Source of the DNA: Pedobacter sp. WC2423
GTDB taxonomy: Bacteria > Bacteroidota > Bacteroidia > Sphingobacteriales > Sphingobacteriaceae
DNA: 64,000 nt
Direction of reading: 5' to 3'
Assembly (NCBI RefSeq): GCF_040822065.1
Contig: NZ_CP162005.1
Span: forward strand, 4,650,001-4,714,000
In this document: positions 44,921 to 53,353 of the stretch, piece after piece
Numbering within the stretch: position 1 is the stretch's first letter
How the letters are laid out: each line of letters opens with the position of its first letter
Made by a program: the position numbers and the translations under genes
The notes under the pieces: model-generated
Told to the model about the DNA's origin: nothing
The model's input: only the letters and a program-made list of their open reading frames with translations
Databases searched by the model: none

Positions 44921-47035
44921 ATGTCAAGAGATTTAAAATTCACAAGAAACATTGGTATTGCTGCGCACATTGATGCTGGTAAAACCACTACTACAGAGCG
45001 TATCCTTTATTATGCTGGTGTTAGTCACAAAATTGGTGAAGTGCACGAAGGTGCTGCAACAATGGACTGGATGGCACAGGAACAGGAACGTGGTATCACT
45101 ATTACTTCTGCTGCTACTACTGTTGGCTGGAAATATAGAGGACAAGATTACCATATTAACATCATTGATACACCGGGTCACGTGGATTTTACCGTTGAGG
45201 TAAACCGTTCACTTCGTGTATTGGATGGATTGGTATTCTTATTTTCTGCGGTTGATGGTGTTGAGCCTCAATCTGAAACTAACTGGCGTTTAGCTAACAA
45301 CTACAACGTTGCCCGTATCGGCTTCGTCAACAAGATGGACCGTAATGGTGCCGATTTCCTGAAAGTTGTTGGACAGGTTAAAAGCATGTTAGGCAGTAAT
45401 GCAGTTCCTTTACAATTACCTATCGGTGCTGAAGAAGGCTTTAAAGGTGTTGTTGATTTAATTAACAACCGTGGTATCGTTTGGAATGAGCATGATAAAG
45501 GGATGACCTTTACTGAAGTGCCAATTCCAGAAGATATGCTGGATGAAGTTGCTGAATGGAGAGAAAAATTATTAGAATCTGTTGCTGAGTATGATGAGAC
45601 TTTGATGGAGAAATTCTTCGAAGCTCCTGAAACTATCACTGAACGTGAAGTTTTAGATGCATTACGCCAGGCAGTATTGGATGCTAAAATTGTACCTATG
45701 GTTTGTGGTTCATCTTTCAAAAACAAAGGTGTTCAAACCATGCTTGATTATGTGATGGAATTATTGCCTTCACCAATGGATCAGGAAGGTGTAATTGGAA
45801 CTAACCCAAATACAGGTGAAGAAGTTTTACGTAAACCAAGTGAGGCAGAACCTTTTGCAGCTTTAGCATTTAAAATTGCAACAGATCCTTTCGTAGGTCG
45901 TTTATGTTTTATCCGTGTTTACTCGGGTAACTTAGAGGCTGGTTCTTACGTTTATAACGCACGTTCTGAAAACAAAGAGCGTATCTCCCGTATCTTCCAG
46001 ATGCATGCAAACAAGCAAAATCCTATTCCAAATGTTGGAGCTGGTGATATTGCTGCGGTTGTAGGCTTTAAAGATATCAAAACAGGTGATACACTTTGTG
46101 ATGAGAAAAACCCAATCATTCTGGAGTCAATGAACTTCCCTGAGCCGGTTATCGGATTAGCTATTGAGCCTAAAACTCAGGCTGATGTTGATAAATTAGG
46201 TATCGGACTTTCTAAATTAGCTGAAGAAGATCCTACATTCAGAGTACAAACTGATGAGGATTCTGGTCAGACTATTATCTCTGGTATGGGTGAGCTTCAC
46301 TTAGATATCCTGATTGACCGCTTAAAACGTGAGTTTAAAGTAGAGGTTAACCAGGGAGCGCCACAGGTTTCTTACAAAGAAGCAATCACTGGTACTGTTC
46401 AACACCGTGAAACGTATAAAAAACAATCTGGTGGCCGTGGTAAATTCGCGGACATTCAAATCGTTATTTCGCCAATCGATGCTGACTTTGAAAAAGGTGG
46501 TTTACAATTTGTAAACGAAATTACTGGTGGTTCTATTCCTCGTGAATTTATTCCTTCAGTTGAGAAAGGATTTGCTGCTTCAATGTCTAACGGAGTTTTA
46601 GCTGGATACCCACTTCCGGATATGAAAGTTCGTTTAATTGATGGTTCATTCCACGCAGTCGATTCAGATGCTTTATCTTTCGAACTTGCTGCTAAAATGG
46701 CATACCGTGAAGCATTACCAAAATGTAGCCCTGTATTGATGGAGCCAATCATGAAAATCGAAATCTTAACCCCTGAAGAAAACATGGGTGATGTTATCGG
46801 TGACATGAACCGTCGTCGTGGTCAGTTATTAGGTATGGATACACGTAATGGTTCTCAGGTAATTAAAGCAACTGTACCACTTTCTGAAATGTTTGGTTAT
46901 GTAACTCAGTTACGTACAATCACTTCAGGCCGTGCAACGTCTACTATGGAGTTCGATCACTACGAACCAGCTCCAAGAAACGTGATGGAAGAAGTAATTG
47001 CTAAATCAAAAGGCAGAATCAAATCTGCTGATTAA
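44921..47035 (+). CDS. fusA: Elongation factor G
   Basis: Translocation GTPase, 704 residues. G1 AHIDAGKTTTTERILYY, G2 RGITI, G3 DTPGHVDF and G4 NKMDR are intact; domain IV follows (SGGRGKFADIQIVISP) and the C-terminal domain V has GDVIGDMNRRRGQLLGM. Normal length for housekeeping EF-G1, encoded in the standard place behind rpsG. The gene is followed by a hairpin (47049-47082) before rpsJ. Confidence 0.98.
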   Translation: MSRDLKFTRNIGIAAHIDAGKTTTTERILYYAGVSHKIGEVHEGAATMDWMAQEQERGITITSAATTVGWKYRGQDYHINIIDTPGHVDFTVEVNRSLRVLDGLVFLFSAVDGVEPQSETNWRLANNYNVARIGFVNKMDRNGADFLKVVGQVKSMLGSNAVPLQLPIGAEEGFKGVVDLINNRGIVWNEHDKGMTFTEVPIPEDMLDEVAEWREKLLESVAEYDETLMEKFFEAPETITEREVLDALRQAVLDAKIVPMVCGSSFKNKGVQTMLDYVMELLPSPMDQEGVIGTNPNTGEEVLRKPSEAEPFAALAFKIATDPFVGRLCFIRVYSGNLEAGSYVYNARSENKERISRIFQMHANKQNPIPNVGAGDIAAVVGFKDIKTGDTLCDEKNPIILESMNFPEPVIGLAIEPKTQADVDKLGIGLSKLAEEDPTFRVQTDEDSGQTIISGMGELHLDILIDRLKREFKVEVNQGAPQVSYKEAITGTVQHRETYKKQSGGRGKFADIQIVISPIDADFEKGGLQFVNEITGGSIPREFIPSVEKGFAASMSNGVLAGYPLPDMKVRLIDGSFHAVDSDALSFELAAKMAYREALPKCSPVLMEPIMKIEILTPEENMGDVIGDMNRRRGQLLGMDTRNGSQVIKATVPLSEMFGYVTQLRTITSGRATSTMEFDHYEPAPRNVMEEVIAKSKGRIKSAD

Positions 47036-47048
47036 TAAAAAATAAATC

Positions 47049-47082
47049 AGCTGCCTGTTATTAATAGCTCTAACAGGCGGCT
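47049..47082 (+). terminator. Hairpin between fusA and rpsJ, attenuator-like
   Basis: Arms AGCTGCCTGTTA (47049-47060) and TAACAGGCGGCT (47071-47082), 12 bp with one G-U pair, loop of 10, followed by TTAAATAAAAA rather than a clean T run. It could end part of the fusA transcript and set rpsJ at a lower or separate level. Confidence 0.5.
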
Positions 47083-47097
47083 TTAAATAAAAATAAG

Positions 47098-47403
47098 ATG
47101 AGCCAAAGAATCAGAATTAAATTAAAATCTTACGATTACAATTTAGTAGATAAATCTGCTGAGAAAATCGTTAAGACTGTAAAACCTACGGGTGCGGTTG
47201 TTAGTGGACCAATTCCATTACCAACAGAAAAGAAAATCTTCACTGTTTTACGTTCACCACACGTGAACAAAAAAGCACGTGAGCAGTTTCAATTATGTGC
47301 ATACAAACGTTTGTTAGATATTTATAGCTCTAACTCTAAAACTGTTGATGCATTGATGAAACTTGAATTACCTAGCGGTGTTGAAGTAGAAATCAAAGTT
47401 TAA
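47098..47403 (+). CDS. rpsJ: 30S ribosomal protein S10 (NusE)
   Basis: Ribosomal head protein that also serves as NusE in antitermination, 101 residues. Contains RIRIKLKSYDYNLVDKSAEK and the conserved KKIFTVLRSPHVNKKAREQF. Unlike in most bacteria it is not directly followed by rplC: a strong hairpin and about 4.4 kb of unrelated genes lie in between, while the upstream link to fusA is kept. Confidence 0.98.
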   Translation: MSQRIRIKLKSYDYNLVDKSAEKIVKTVKPTGAVVSGPIPLPTEKKIFTVLRSPHVNKKAREQFQLCAYKRLLDIYSSNSKTVDALMKLELPSGVEVEIKV

Positions 47404-47421
47404 TGCTTTTTTAGCTTACAA

Positions 47422-47458
47422 AGTAAAAGGCCTTCGGAAATTCCGGAGGCCTTTTACT
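47422..47458. terminator. Terminator-like long hairpin after rpsJ
   Basis: Nearly perfect 18-base arms (47422-47439 and 47441-47458; one G-U pair) built around AAAAGGCCTTCGG and CCGGAGGCCTTTT. The T run is inside the right arm. It should stop the rpsJ transcript and works in both directions. Confidence 0.8.
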
Positions 47459-47521
47459 GTTTAAAGGATTTATGTTGTTTATCAGTGTTTAATGTTTAGT
47501 TTAGCCTAAACACTCAATCAA

Positions 47522-48067
47522 ATGACAACTCAGGATGAATCTGCTTATATTGATAAATCAGCTATTTATGATGCTGCTATCGAACCTCAATATTTGATTA
47601 AAGAATCGAAATTTTTATTATTAAGTATTTTAACTTTTGGCCTTTATCCTGTTTGGTGGATTTACAAGACCTGGGTATTTTTTATTCAGCGTGAGCGGTC
47701 AGATGCTAGTCCTGCAATAAGAGTAGTTTTTAATTTCTTTTTTTTGTTACCACTGTTAAACAGAATCAGGCAGTTTGCAAGGCAGAAGGCATACCAAGGG
47801 AATTCTTACCCATTGGTCAGTTTTATTTTGATTCTTGGTACGAGTTTTTGTTCCATATTCCCTCCCCCATTTTTTTTAATCTGTATACTAACTTGCGTCT
47901 TTTTATTACCAGCAGTGAAGGCTTTGAATTATGCTATTCAACAGTCTCCTGAAATTCTTTCTTATGAAGACGAAGGATTCAGAACGAGACAAATGGTACT
48001 AGTTGTCATTGGTAGTATTTTTTGGGTACTTATTGTAATTGGGTTGATTGGTCAGGCTATAAATTAA
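47522..48067 (+). CDS. Small multi-pass membrane protein, unknown
   Basis: Predicted inner membrane protein, 181 residues, with about four hydrophobic segments: ILTFGLYPVWWIYKTWVFF (about 36-54), VVFNFFFLLPLL (68-79), LVSFILILGTSFCSIF to ICILTCVFLLP (about 97-130), and VVIGSIFWVLIVIGLIG near the end. The first one resembles the DUF4234-type TFGLYxxWW pattern. N-terminus is acidic. No domain recognised with confidence and no evident partner; it stands alone between the rpsJ terminator and the porin gene. Confidence 0.65.
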   Translation: MTTQDESAYIDKSAIYDAAIEPQYLIKESKFLLLSILTFGLYPVWWIYKTWVFFIQRERSDASPAIRVVFNFFFLLPLLNRIRQFARQKAYQGNSYPLVSFILILGTSFCSIFPPPFFLICILTCVFLLPAVKALNYAIQQSPEILSYEDEGFRTRQMVLVVIGSIFWVLIVIGLIGQAIN

Positions 48068-48272
48068 ATAAAGAGGAGTCCAATATATTTTTTGATAGCT
48101 TTATTATGAAAAATAACCTTTCCATTTTGGAAGACTTTTTATGGTTAATAAGATTAGATTCTAATATTTTATGTATTAATCCGTTGATAATTAAGTGTTT
48201 ATTTGTTAGTTTGAATTTGTGGCATTTGCTTGGAATAGGTGGTAAATATTAAAATAAACACACCAGGTTATA

Positions 48273-49595
48273 ATGAAAAAACTACTATTGGCAATCATCT
48301 CAATGACAGCTCTTGCGTTCAATGGATACGCACAACAAGATACCTTAAAAGTAAACAAAGATACAGTGGCCCGTTCACTGCCTTCACCTATTGATTCACC
48401 TCCTTTTCCAACTTCGGAGTGGGATGGCGCTCCTTTAATTGGCGTAAACTCTGAAGCACCAAATTATCCTTTACAAAAGTTACTGGGTCTGAAGGGACGT
48501 TTCAAAATATATGGCTGGCTTGATTTCGGCGGAAATATAAGTTCATCGAAACATTCAAATGCACCTGAATCTTATGATATTGTACCTAATGGGGTCGGGT
48601 TGGATCAGGCCATTATCAAAATAGAAAGACAACCTAATACGGTACAAACAAAACATTTTGATTACGGATTTTTATTGACCAATATATTCGGAACTGATTA
48701 TCGGTATACAACGGGGAAAGGCTATTTCAGTGATCAGTTGCTGAAACATAATAATAAATATGGCTATGACCCTGCTGAGATTTACGGATTACTTTACTTT
48801 CCTAAAGTTGCAGATGGTCTGGTTTTAAAGATCGGTCGTTTTATTTCTCCTGCGGATATTGAAGCACAATGGGCCCCTGATAATTATTTATACTCACATT
48901 CATTGATGTTCACTGTCGATCCCTATACTTTCACAGGAGTACAAGCTACTTTTAAATTAGGGGCGCACTGGCAGCTAATGGCAGGTGCACATACTGGTAA
49001 TGACATGGCTCCCTGGAGTAACTCTGCGAGTTTGAACGGGTTGCTGATGGCGCGCTGGGTGTCTGCTGATAATAATAACTCTCTGTTTGGAGGGATTAAC
49101 TCACTGGGATCAGGGAAGTATAAAAATAACCATGATAATCTGCAAATGCTGGTTGCTACCTGGGGACATCGTTTCAGCGGAACGGTGCACATGATGACTG
49201 AAGTTTATTATTTGTGGCAGAAAGATGCGCTGGTTGGTGGTACTGTAATAGATGGCCCTCCGCAAGATTTTTATACAGGAGTAGGTGCAGGAAATCTGAT
49301 ACCTGGAACTTCAAAAGCTGTTGGTGCAGTCAATTATTTCCAGATTAAATTTTCTGCCAAGGATTACCTTTCTGTCCGTAATGGTTATTTGAGTGATCCA
49401 CAAGGAAACAGAACAGGGTATGCGACTCAATATTCAGACCATACCATAGGCTTTGTACACCACTTTAATAGTTTGATTATGATCCGTCCTGAAATCAGAT
49501 ACGAACATGCTTATAAAGATGGGATAACACCTTATGATAATGGAGTTAAAAAGGATCAGTATACGGCTGCAATGGATATAATTGCAAGATTTTAA
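48273..49595 (+). CDS. Outer membrane beta-barrel porin (OmpL-like, BBP2 family)
   Basis: Outer membrane protein, 440 residues, signal peptide ending near GYAQQ (residue 21). After a Pro-rich linker, alternating hydrophobic strands fill the rest, starting with LKGRFKIYGWLDFGGNISSS, a pattern seen in the putative beta-barrel porin-2 family, and ending in an aromatic residue, ARF, as outer membrane barrels do. Substrate unknown. Preceded by a 205-bp AT-rich spacer, followed by a bidirectional terminator. Confidence 0.82.
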   Translation: MKKLLLAIISMTALAFNGYAQQDTLKVNKDTVARSLPSPIDSPPFPTSEWDGAPLIGVNSEAPNYPLQKLLGLKGRFKIYGWLDFGGNISSSKHSNAPESYDIVPNGVGLDQAIIKIERQPNTVQTKHFDYGFLLTNIFGTDYRYTTGKGYFSDQLLKHNNKYGYDPAEIYGLLYFPKVADGLVLKIGRFISPADIEAQWAPDNYLYSHSLMFTVDPYTFTGVQATFKLGAHWQLMAGAHTGNDMAPWSNSASLNGLLMARWVSADNNNSLFGGINSLGSGKYKNNHDNLQMLVATWGHRFSGTVHMMTEVYYLWQKDALVGGTVIDGPPQDFYTGVGAGNLIPGTSKAVGAVNYFQIKFSAKDYLSVRNGYLSDPQGNRTGYATQYSDHTIGFVHHFNSLIMIRPEIRYEHAYKDGITPYDNGVKKDQYTAAMDIIARF

Positions 49596-49618
49596 GTCTT
49601 ATAAATTTTAGTTTAATA

Positions 49619-49648
49619 AAAATGCCGCTGGTTTTTCAGCGGCATTTT
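49619..49648. terminator. Bidirectional terminator, porin / coiled-coil protein
   Basis: Perfect 12-bp arms AAAATGCCGCTG and CAGCGGCATTTT with a GTTTTT loop, between convergent genes ending at 49595 and 49670. Confidence 0.88.
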
Positions 49649-49669
49649 ATGTTAAAAAAGGGGCAGGGA

Positions 49670-50293
49670 TTAAAGACCGCGGCCTCTGTATTCATCCAGT
49701 TTGTTACGTTCATCCTGTAATTCTCTGGCTAATTTCTTTTCTTTCTCATTGGCCTTCACTTTATAAGCCTGATATTCTTGTGAAATCTCTTCATACAAAC
49801 CTGTTCTATACTTTGCTTCATGCGTGTTCTTAGCAGATCTGATGGTTACAAAGGCAAAGCCTAATGCAAGAGCGATAATCAGGGTCCATACGATCGTATT
49901 ATAAGTTCCTTTAGCGAAAGAGATACCCAAAAAGTTGATCTCATTCACTTTTGAATTTGAAGAGGCCAGAGAGTTCTCATTTCCTTTAATCTGGTTATTC
50001 AGTTCAGTGATTGTTTTAGCCTGTTCTGCTACCTTTGCATTTGCGGTTTTATAAGTATTGCGTTCTTTCCGGATAGAATCGGTTACACTTTTATAAAAAG
50101 AAGAGAGTCTGTAGGGGTTGATCAATTTATAAGTGCTGACCGTTTTTGATTTTGCAAGCATCAATTCATACTGACCTCTTAGGCTTGGGTCTGCTTTTGC
50201 ACTATCAACAGGTAGTTTTACCTGTGCATTGCTTTGCATAAATGATAGGTTAATCATCACAAGGGTAAGGAGCGGGAATAGGAATTTGTTCAT
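49670..50293 (-). CDS. Exported coiled-coil protein with one membrane anchor, unknown
   Basis: 207 residues. N-terminal signal peptide (MNKFLFPLLTLVMINLSF, cleavage near SNAQ24), a helical stretch with heptad character (about 70-115, AKVAEQAKTITELNNQIKGN), one membrane segment (about 131-152, TIVWTLIIALALGFAFVTI) and a charged coiled-coil tail (KANEKEKKLARELQDERNKL). The topology implies a periplasmic coil and a cytoplasmic coil joined by one membrane helix. Homologues in related bacteria are sometimes named as tRNA methyltransferases, but nothing in this chain resembles one. Function unknown. Confidence 0.7.
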   Translation of the reverse strand: MNKFLFPLLTLVMINLSFMQSNAQVKLPVDSAKADPSLRGQYELMLAKSKTVSTYKLINPYRLSSFYKSVTDSIRKERNTYKTANAKVAEQAKTITELNNQIKGNENSLASSNSKVNEINFLGISFAKGTYNTIVWTLIIALALGFAFVTIRSAKNTHEAKYRTGLYEEISQEYQAYKVKANEKEKKLARELQDERNKLDEYRGRGL

Positions 50294-50358
50294 TTGGAAT
50301 AGATTATTTATAATTTAACAATGAGATTTTAATTTTATTGTGTTTTGATTGTAGATAG

Positions 50359-50366
50359 TATATTTG
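50359..50366 (+). promoter_or_regulatory. Putative -7 element of the TauE/SafE gene
   Basis: TATATTTG matches TAnnTTTG; a TTG at 50338-50340 lies 18 bp upstream. The predicted start of transcription falls at about 50371, next to the ATG at 50372, so the message would have almost no leader. Confidence 0.45.
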
Positions 50367-50371
50367 TCTCA

Positions 50372-51208
50372 ATGTCGGTATTACTATTTACAATTATTGT
50401 TTTGGCTGGTGCTTTTTTAGCAGGACTGGTTGGTTCTTTAACGGGTTTAGGTGGTGGAGTGATCATAATTCCCTTACTAACACTGGTTTTAGGAGTTGAT
50501 ATTCATTATGCAATCGGAGCTTCTATCGTTTCGGTTATTGCTACTTCTTCCGGTTCGGCAGCTGCTTATGTCAGGGAAGGGATTACGAATATCCGGATTG
50601 GGATGTTCCTGGAAATTGCAACGACAATCAGTGCAGTCATAGGGGCAATAATTACGGTTTACATCAACCCGGGTTATATTGCAGTGATCTTCGGTTGTAT
50701 CCTGCTTTTTTCTGCGGCAATGATGGTGCGTAAAAAGGTAGATCATTCGGATGACCGGACAACAGGTGTATTAGCTAATTTCTTTAAGTTAAACGGAAGT
50801 TATCCTACGGCCGGTGGAACGGTTAAGTACGGTGTACATAACGTGGTAGGCGGCTTTATTATGATGTTTGTAGCAGGAATTATTTCCGGGTTACTTGGGA
50901 TTGGCTCAGGAGCTTTAAAAGTTGTGGCCATGGATAACATTATGCGTTTGCCATTTAAAGTGTCTACAACAACCAGTAATTTCATGATGGGCGTAACTGC
51001 TGCTGCGAGTGCAATTGTCTATTTACATCGCGGACAAATTGATCCGGGAATAGCGATGCCGGTTACATTAGGCGTGTTGACGGGAGCTACAGTGGGCTCT
51101 AAATTATTAGTCAAGACAAATACTGACAAACTTAAAGTTATATTTGCCGTTGTAGTGACTTTCCTGGCACTACAAATGATTTATAACGGATTAGCTGGAA
51201 AACTGTAA
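50372..51208 (+). CDS. TauE/SafE-family permease
   Basis: Inner membrane permease of 278 residues from ATG 50372, with eight hydrophobic segments in two halves; each half carries the family's Gly-rich signature (GLVGSLTGLGGGVIIIPLL near the start; GIISGLLGIGSGALKV in the second half). The family moves sulfite, sulfoacetate or other organosulfur anions. The frame is open upstream to a TTG at 50345, but this codon precedes the -7 element, so the ATG is preferred. It overlaps the DUF1634 gene by one base. Substrate unknown. Confidence 0.9.
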   Translation: MSVLLFTIIVLAGAFLAGLVGSLTGLGGGVIIIPLLTLVLGVDIHYAIGASIVSVIATSSGSAAAYVREGITNIRIGMFLEIATTISAVIGAIITVYINPGYIAVIFGCILLFSAAMMVRKKVDHSDDRTTGVLANFFKLNGSYPTAGGTVKYGVHNVVGGFIMMFVAGIISGLLGIGSGALKVVAMDNIMRLPFKVSTTTSNFMMGVTAAASAIVYLHRGQIDPGIAMPVTLGVLTGATVGSKLLVKTNTDKLKVIFAVVVTFLALQMIYNGLAGKL

Positions 51209-51603
51209 TGAAGCAAACGGGTAAACATTATTTCGCGGATAAGGATATACAAGTCATTCTGGGCACATTGCTTCGGGTAGGGGTGATCGCGTCGATGCTG
51301 GTTGTTTTTATCGGAGGAGTGATTTATCTGAGTGGGTATAGCCGTGAAATCATTGATTACAGCGTTTTTAATCCTTCTAAAACAAAATATTCTTCAATTC
51401 TGGCTATCTTTCAGGGCTTAAGCGCTTTAGACGGAAGAGCCATTATACAATTCGGAACTTTGCTCCTGATTTTTACCCCTGTTACACGAGTAGTTTTTTC
51501 GATTTTCGGCTTCCTGATTGAGCGGGATTATTTATATGTGCTGATCGGCGTGTTTGTATTGTGTGTAATTCTGATCAGTTTGAGTAACAAGCTGGTAGGA
51601 TAA
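51208..51603 (+). CDS. DUF1634 membrane protein, partner of TauE/SafE
   Basis: 131-residue membrane protein with three hydrophobic segments (about 18-40, 75-98, 103-125) and the DUF1634 core LLRVGVIASMLVVFIGGVIYL and FGTLLLIFTPVTRVVFSIFGF. DUF1634 genes commonly follow TauE/SafE genes, and the start codon here overlaps the permease stop (TAATG), so the two likely work together, perhaps as a two-part transporter. Biochemical role unknown. Confidence 0.88.
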   Translation: MKQTGKHYFADKDIQVILGTLLRVGVIASMLVVFIGGVIYLSGYSREIIDYSVFNPSKTKYSSILAIFQGLSALDGRAIIQFGTLLLIFTPVTRVVFSIFGFLIERDYLYVLIGVFVLCVILISLSNKLVG

Positions 51604-51678
51604 ATAATGGCTTAACTGCGTTTTATCCGATCTCTCCGGAAATAATAGCATTTATTTACAAAATAAATTCGCTAACTA

Positions 51679-51709
51679 TTTGATCATTAAGATTTATTTC
51701 TTATTTTTG
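51679..51709 (+). promoter_or_regulatory. Promoter of the S10-spc-alpha cluster (rplC)
   Basis: TTTG (51679-51682) and TATTTTTG (51702-51709) are exactly 19 bp apart, a full match to the Bacteroidota consensus. Predicted leader of about 70 bases, with a stem CGAAGC-CCTACT-GCTTCG (51744-51761) enclosed by CACC/GGTG (51735-51738/51765-51768), a possible autoregulatory structure. Confidence 0.85.
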
Positions 51710-51786
51710 CCCTCCCTTAATAGGGATGTGTATCCACCTTGAACGAAGCCCTACTGCTTCGATGGGTGTTAAATTTAAAAAAGAAA

Positions 51787-52404
51787 ATGTCAGGTATTAT
51801 TGGAAAAAAAGTAGGAATGACCAGCATTTTCGACGCCGATGGAAAAAACATTCCATGTACGGTGATCGAAGCTGGGCCTTGTGTTGTAACACAGGTTAAG
51901 ACCGCAGAGAAAGACGGTTACGTTTCAGTTCAGTTAGGCTTCGATGAAGCTAAAGAAAAGAACACCACCAAGCCTTTAAAAGGCCATTTTGCGAAAGCAA
52001 GCACAACTCCAAAACGTAAGTTGGTAGAATTTGAACCGTTTGAGGAATCGTTGAATTTAGGCGATACTGTTACGGTTAACATTTTTGCTGAAGGCGATTT
52101 TGTTGATGTAGTTGGTACTTCAAAAGGTAAAGGTTTTCAAGGTGTTGTGAAACGCCATGGATTTGCGGGTGTGGGTGGACAAACTCACGGTCAGCATAAC
52201 AGAATGCGTGCGCCAGGTTCATTGGGTGCGGCTTCGTATCCAGCACGTGTATTTAAAGGTATGCGTATGGCAGGTAGAATGGGTGGAGATAGAGTGAAGG
52301 TTCAGAACTTACAGGTTTTGAAAGTTTATGCAGATCAAAATCTTGTTGTAGTTAGTGGTTCCATTCCAGGAGCTAAAGGTTCTTACGTAATCTTAGACAA
52401 GTAA
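51787..52404 (+). CDS. rplC: 50S ribosomal protein L3
   Basis: Early 23S rRNA-binding protein near the peptidyl transferase centre, 205 residues. Start at ATG 51787 gives the conserved MSGIIGKKVGMTSIF; the frame is open 48 bp further up, but that part belongs to the leader hairpin. Includes the Gln loop GVGGQTHGQHNRMRAPGSLG. First gene of the cluster here, because rpsJ is elsewhere. Confidence 0.97.
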   Translation: MSGIIGKKVGMTSIFDADGKNIPCTVIEAGPCVVTQVKTAEKDGYVSVQLGFDEAKEKNTTKPLKGHFAKASTTPKRKLVEFEPFEESLNLGDTVTVNIFAEGDFVDVVGTSKGKGFQGVVKRHGFAGVGGQTHGQHNRMRAPGSLGAASYPARVFKGMRMAGRMGGDRVKVQNLQVLKVYADQNLVVVSGSIPGAKGSYVILDK

Positions 52405-52408
52405 GCAG

Positions 52409-53038
52409 ATGGAATTAAATGTAGTAAACATTTCAGGAAAAGAGACAGGTGCCAAGGTGCAACTTCCTGAGTCGGTATTTGGTGTAACACCTAGCGATCA
52501 TGCAATTTATTTAGATGTTAAACAGTATTTGGCTAATCAACGTCAGGGTACTCACAAGTCTAAACAACGTAATGAAATCGCTGGTTCAACACGTAAATTG
52601 TATAAACAAAAAGGAACTGGTGGTGCTCGTGCGGGTAGTATCAAATCTCCATTGTTTAATGGTGGTGGTCGTGTATTCGGTCCTCAACCACGTGATTACA
52701 GTTTTAAACTGAACAAAAAATTAAAATCACTGGCACGTAAATCTGCGTTGTCATACAAAGCTCAGGATTCAAACATCCTTGTTTTAGAAGATTTTACTTT
52801 TGATTCAATCAAAACTAAAAATTACATCGCTTTAGTTAATGCGTTAAGCTTAACTGGTGAGAAAACTTTGTTGGTTTTACCTGTTCAGGATAACAATATT
52901 TATTTATCAAGCAGAAACATCCAGAAAGTAAAAGTAATTACTGTAGATCAGATCAATACATATGATGTATTAAACTGTGGTAAACTTTTATTAACTGCAA
53001 ACACTGTTAAAACATTGGAGGAGGCATTTGCCAAGTAA
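52409..53038 (+). CDS. rplD: 50S ribosomal protein L4
   Basis: Exit-tunnel protein of 209 residues; in other bacteria it also represses its own operon. The extended loop KQKGTGGARAGSIKSPLFNGGG (shortened) and FGPQPRDYSFKLNKK are conserved. 4 bp after rplC, 1 bp before the rplW start. Confidence 0.97.
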   Translation: MELNVVNISGKETGAKVQLPESVFGVTPSDHAIYLDVKQYLANQRQGTHKSKQRNEIAGSTRKLYKQKGTGGARAGSIKSPLFNGGGRVFGPQPRDYSFKLNKKLKSLARKSALSYKAQDSNILVLEDFTFDSIKTKNYIALVNALSLTGEKTLLVLPVQDNNIYLSSRNIQKVKVITVDQINTYDVLNCGKLLLTANTVKTLEEAFAK

Positions 53039-53039
53039 T

Positions 53040-53330
53040 ATGGAATTTTTAAAAAAACCAATACTAACCGAAAAAGCTTCTGCACTTACAGAAAAGTCAA
53101 GCCGCTTTACTTTCCAGGTTGAACACAAAGCAAACAAATTGCAAATTAAACAAGCTATCGAAAAAATGTATGGTGTTAACATCCTTGCAATCAATACTAT
53201 GATTGTAAACGGAAAGTTAAAATCAAGAAATACAAAAGGTGGTTTAGTTACGGGTCGTAGCCCGAAATACAAAAAAGCGATTGTTACTCTGGCAGCAGGT
53301 GAAACAATTGATTATTACGCGAACATTTAA
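53040..53330 (+). CDS. rplW: 50S ribosomal protein L23
   Basis: Exit-site protein of 96 residues that docks trigger factor and SRP. ATG at 53040 gives MEFLKKPILTEKAS, the normal start; a TTG 12 bp earlier lies inside rplD and is unlikely. Has KANKLQIKQAIEKMYGV and the TKGGLVTGRSPKYKKAIVTL loop. Confidence 0.96.
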   Translation: MEFLKKPILTEKASALTEKSSRFTFQVEHKANKLQIKQAIEKMYGVNILAINTMIVNGKLKSRNTKGGLVTGRSPKYKKAIVTLAAGETIDYYANI

Positions 53331-53353
53331 TAAGAATTGAATATTTTATAACT

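Noticed and set aside
48107..48252. 48-codon frame (MKNNLSILEDFLWLIRLDSN...) between the membrane protein and the porin
   Set aside because: No recognisable family, very AT-rich and placed where the porin promoter must be; not enough support for a gene.
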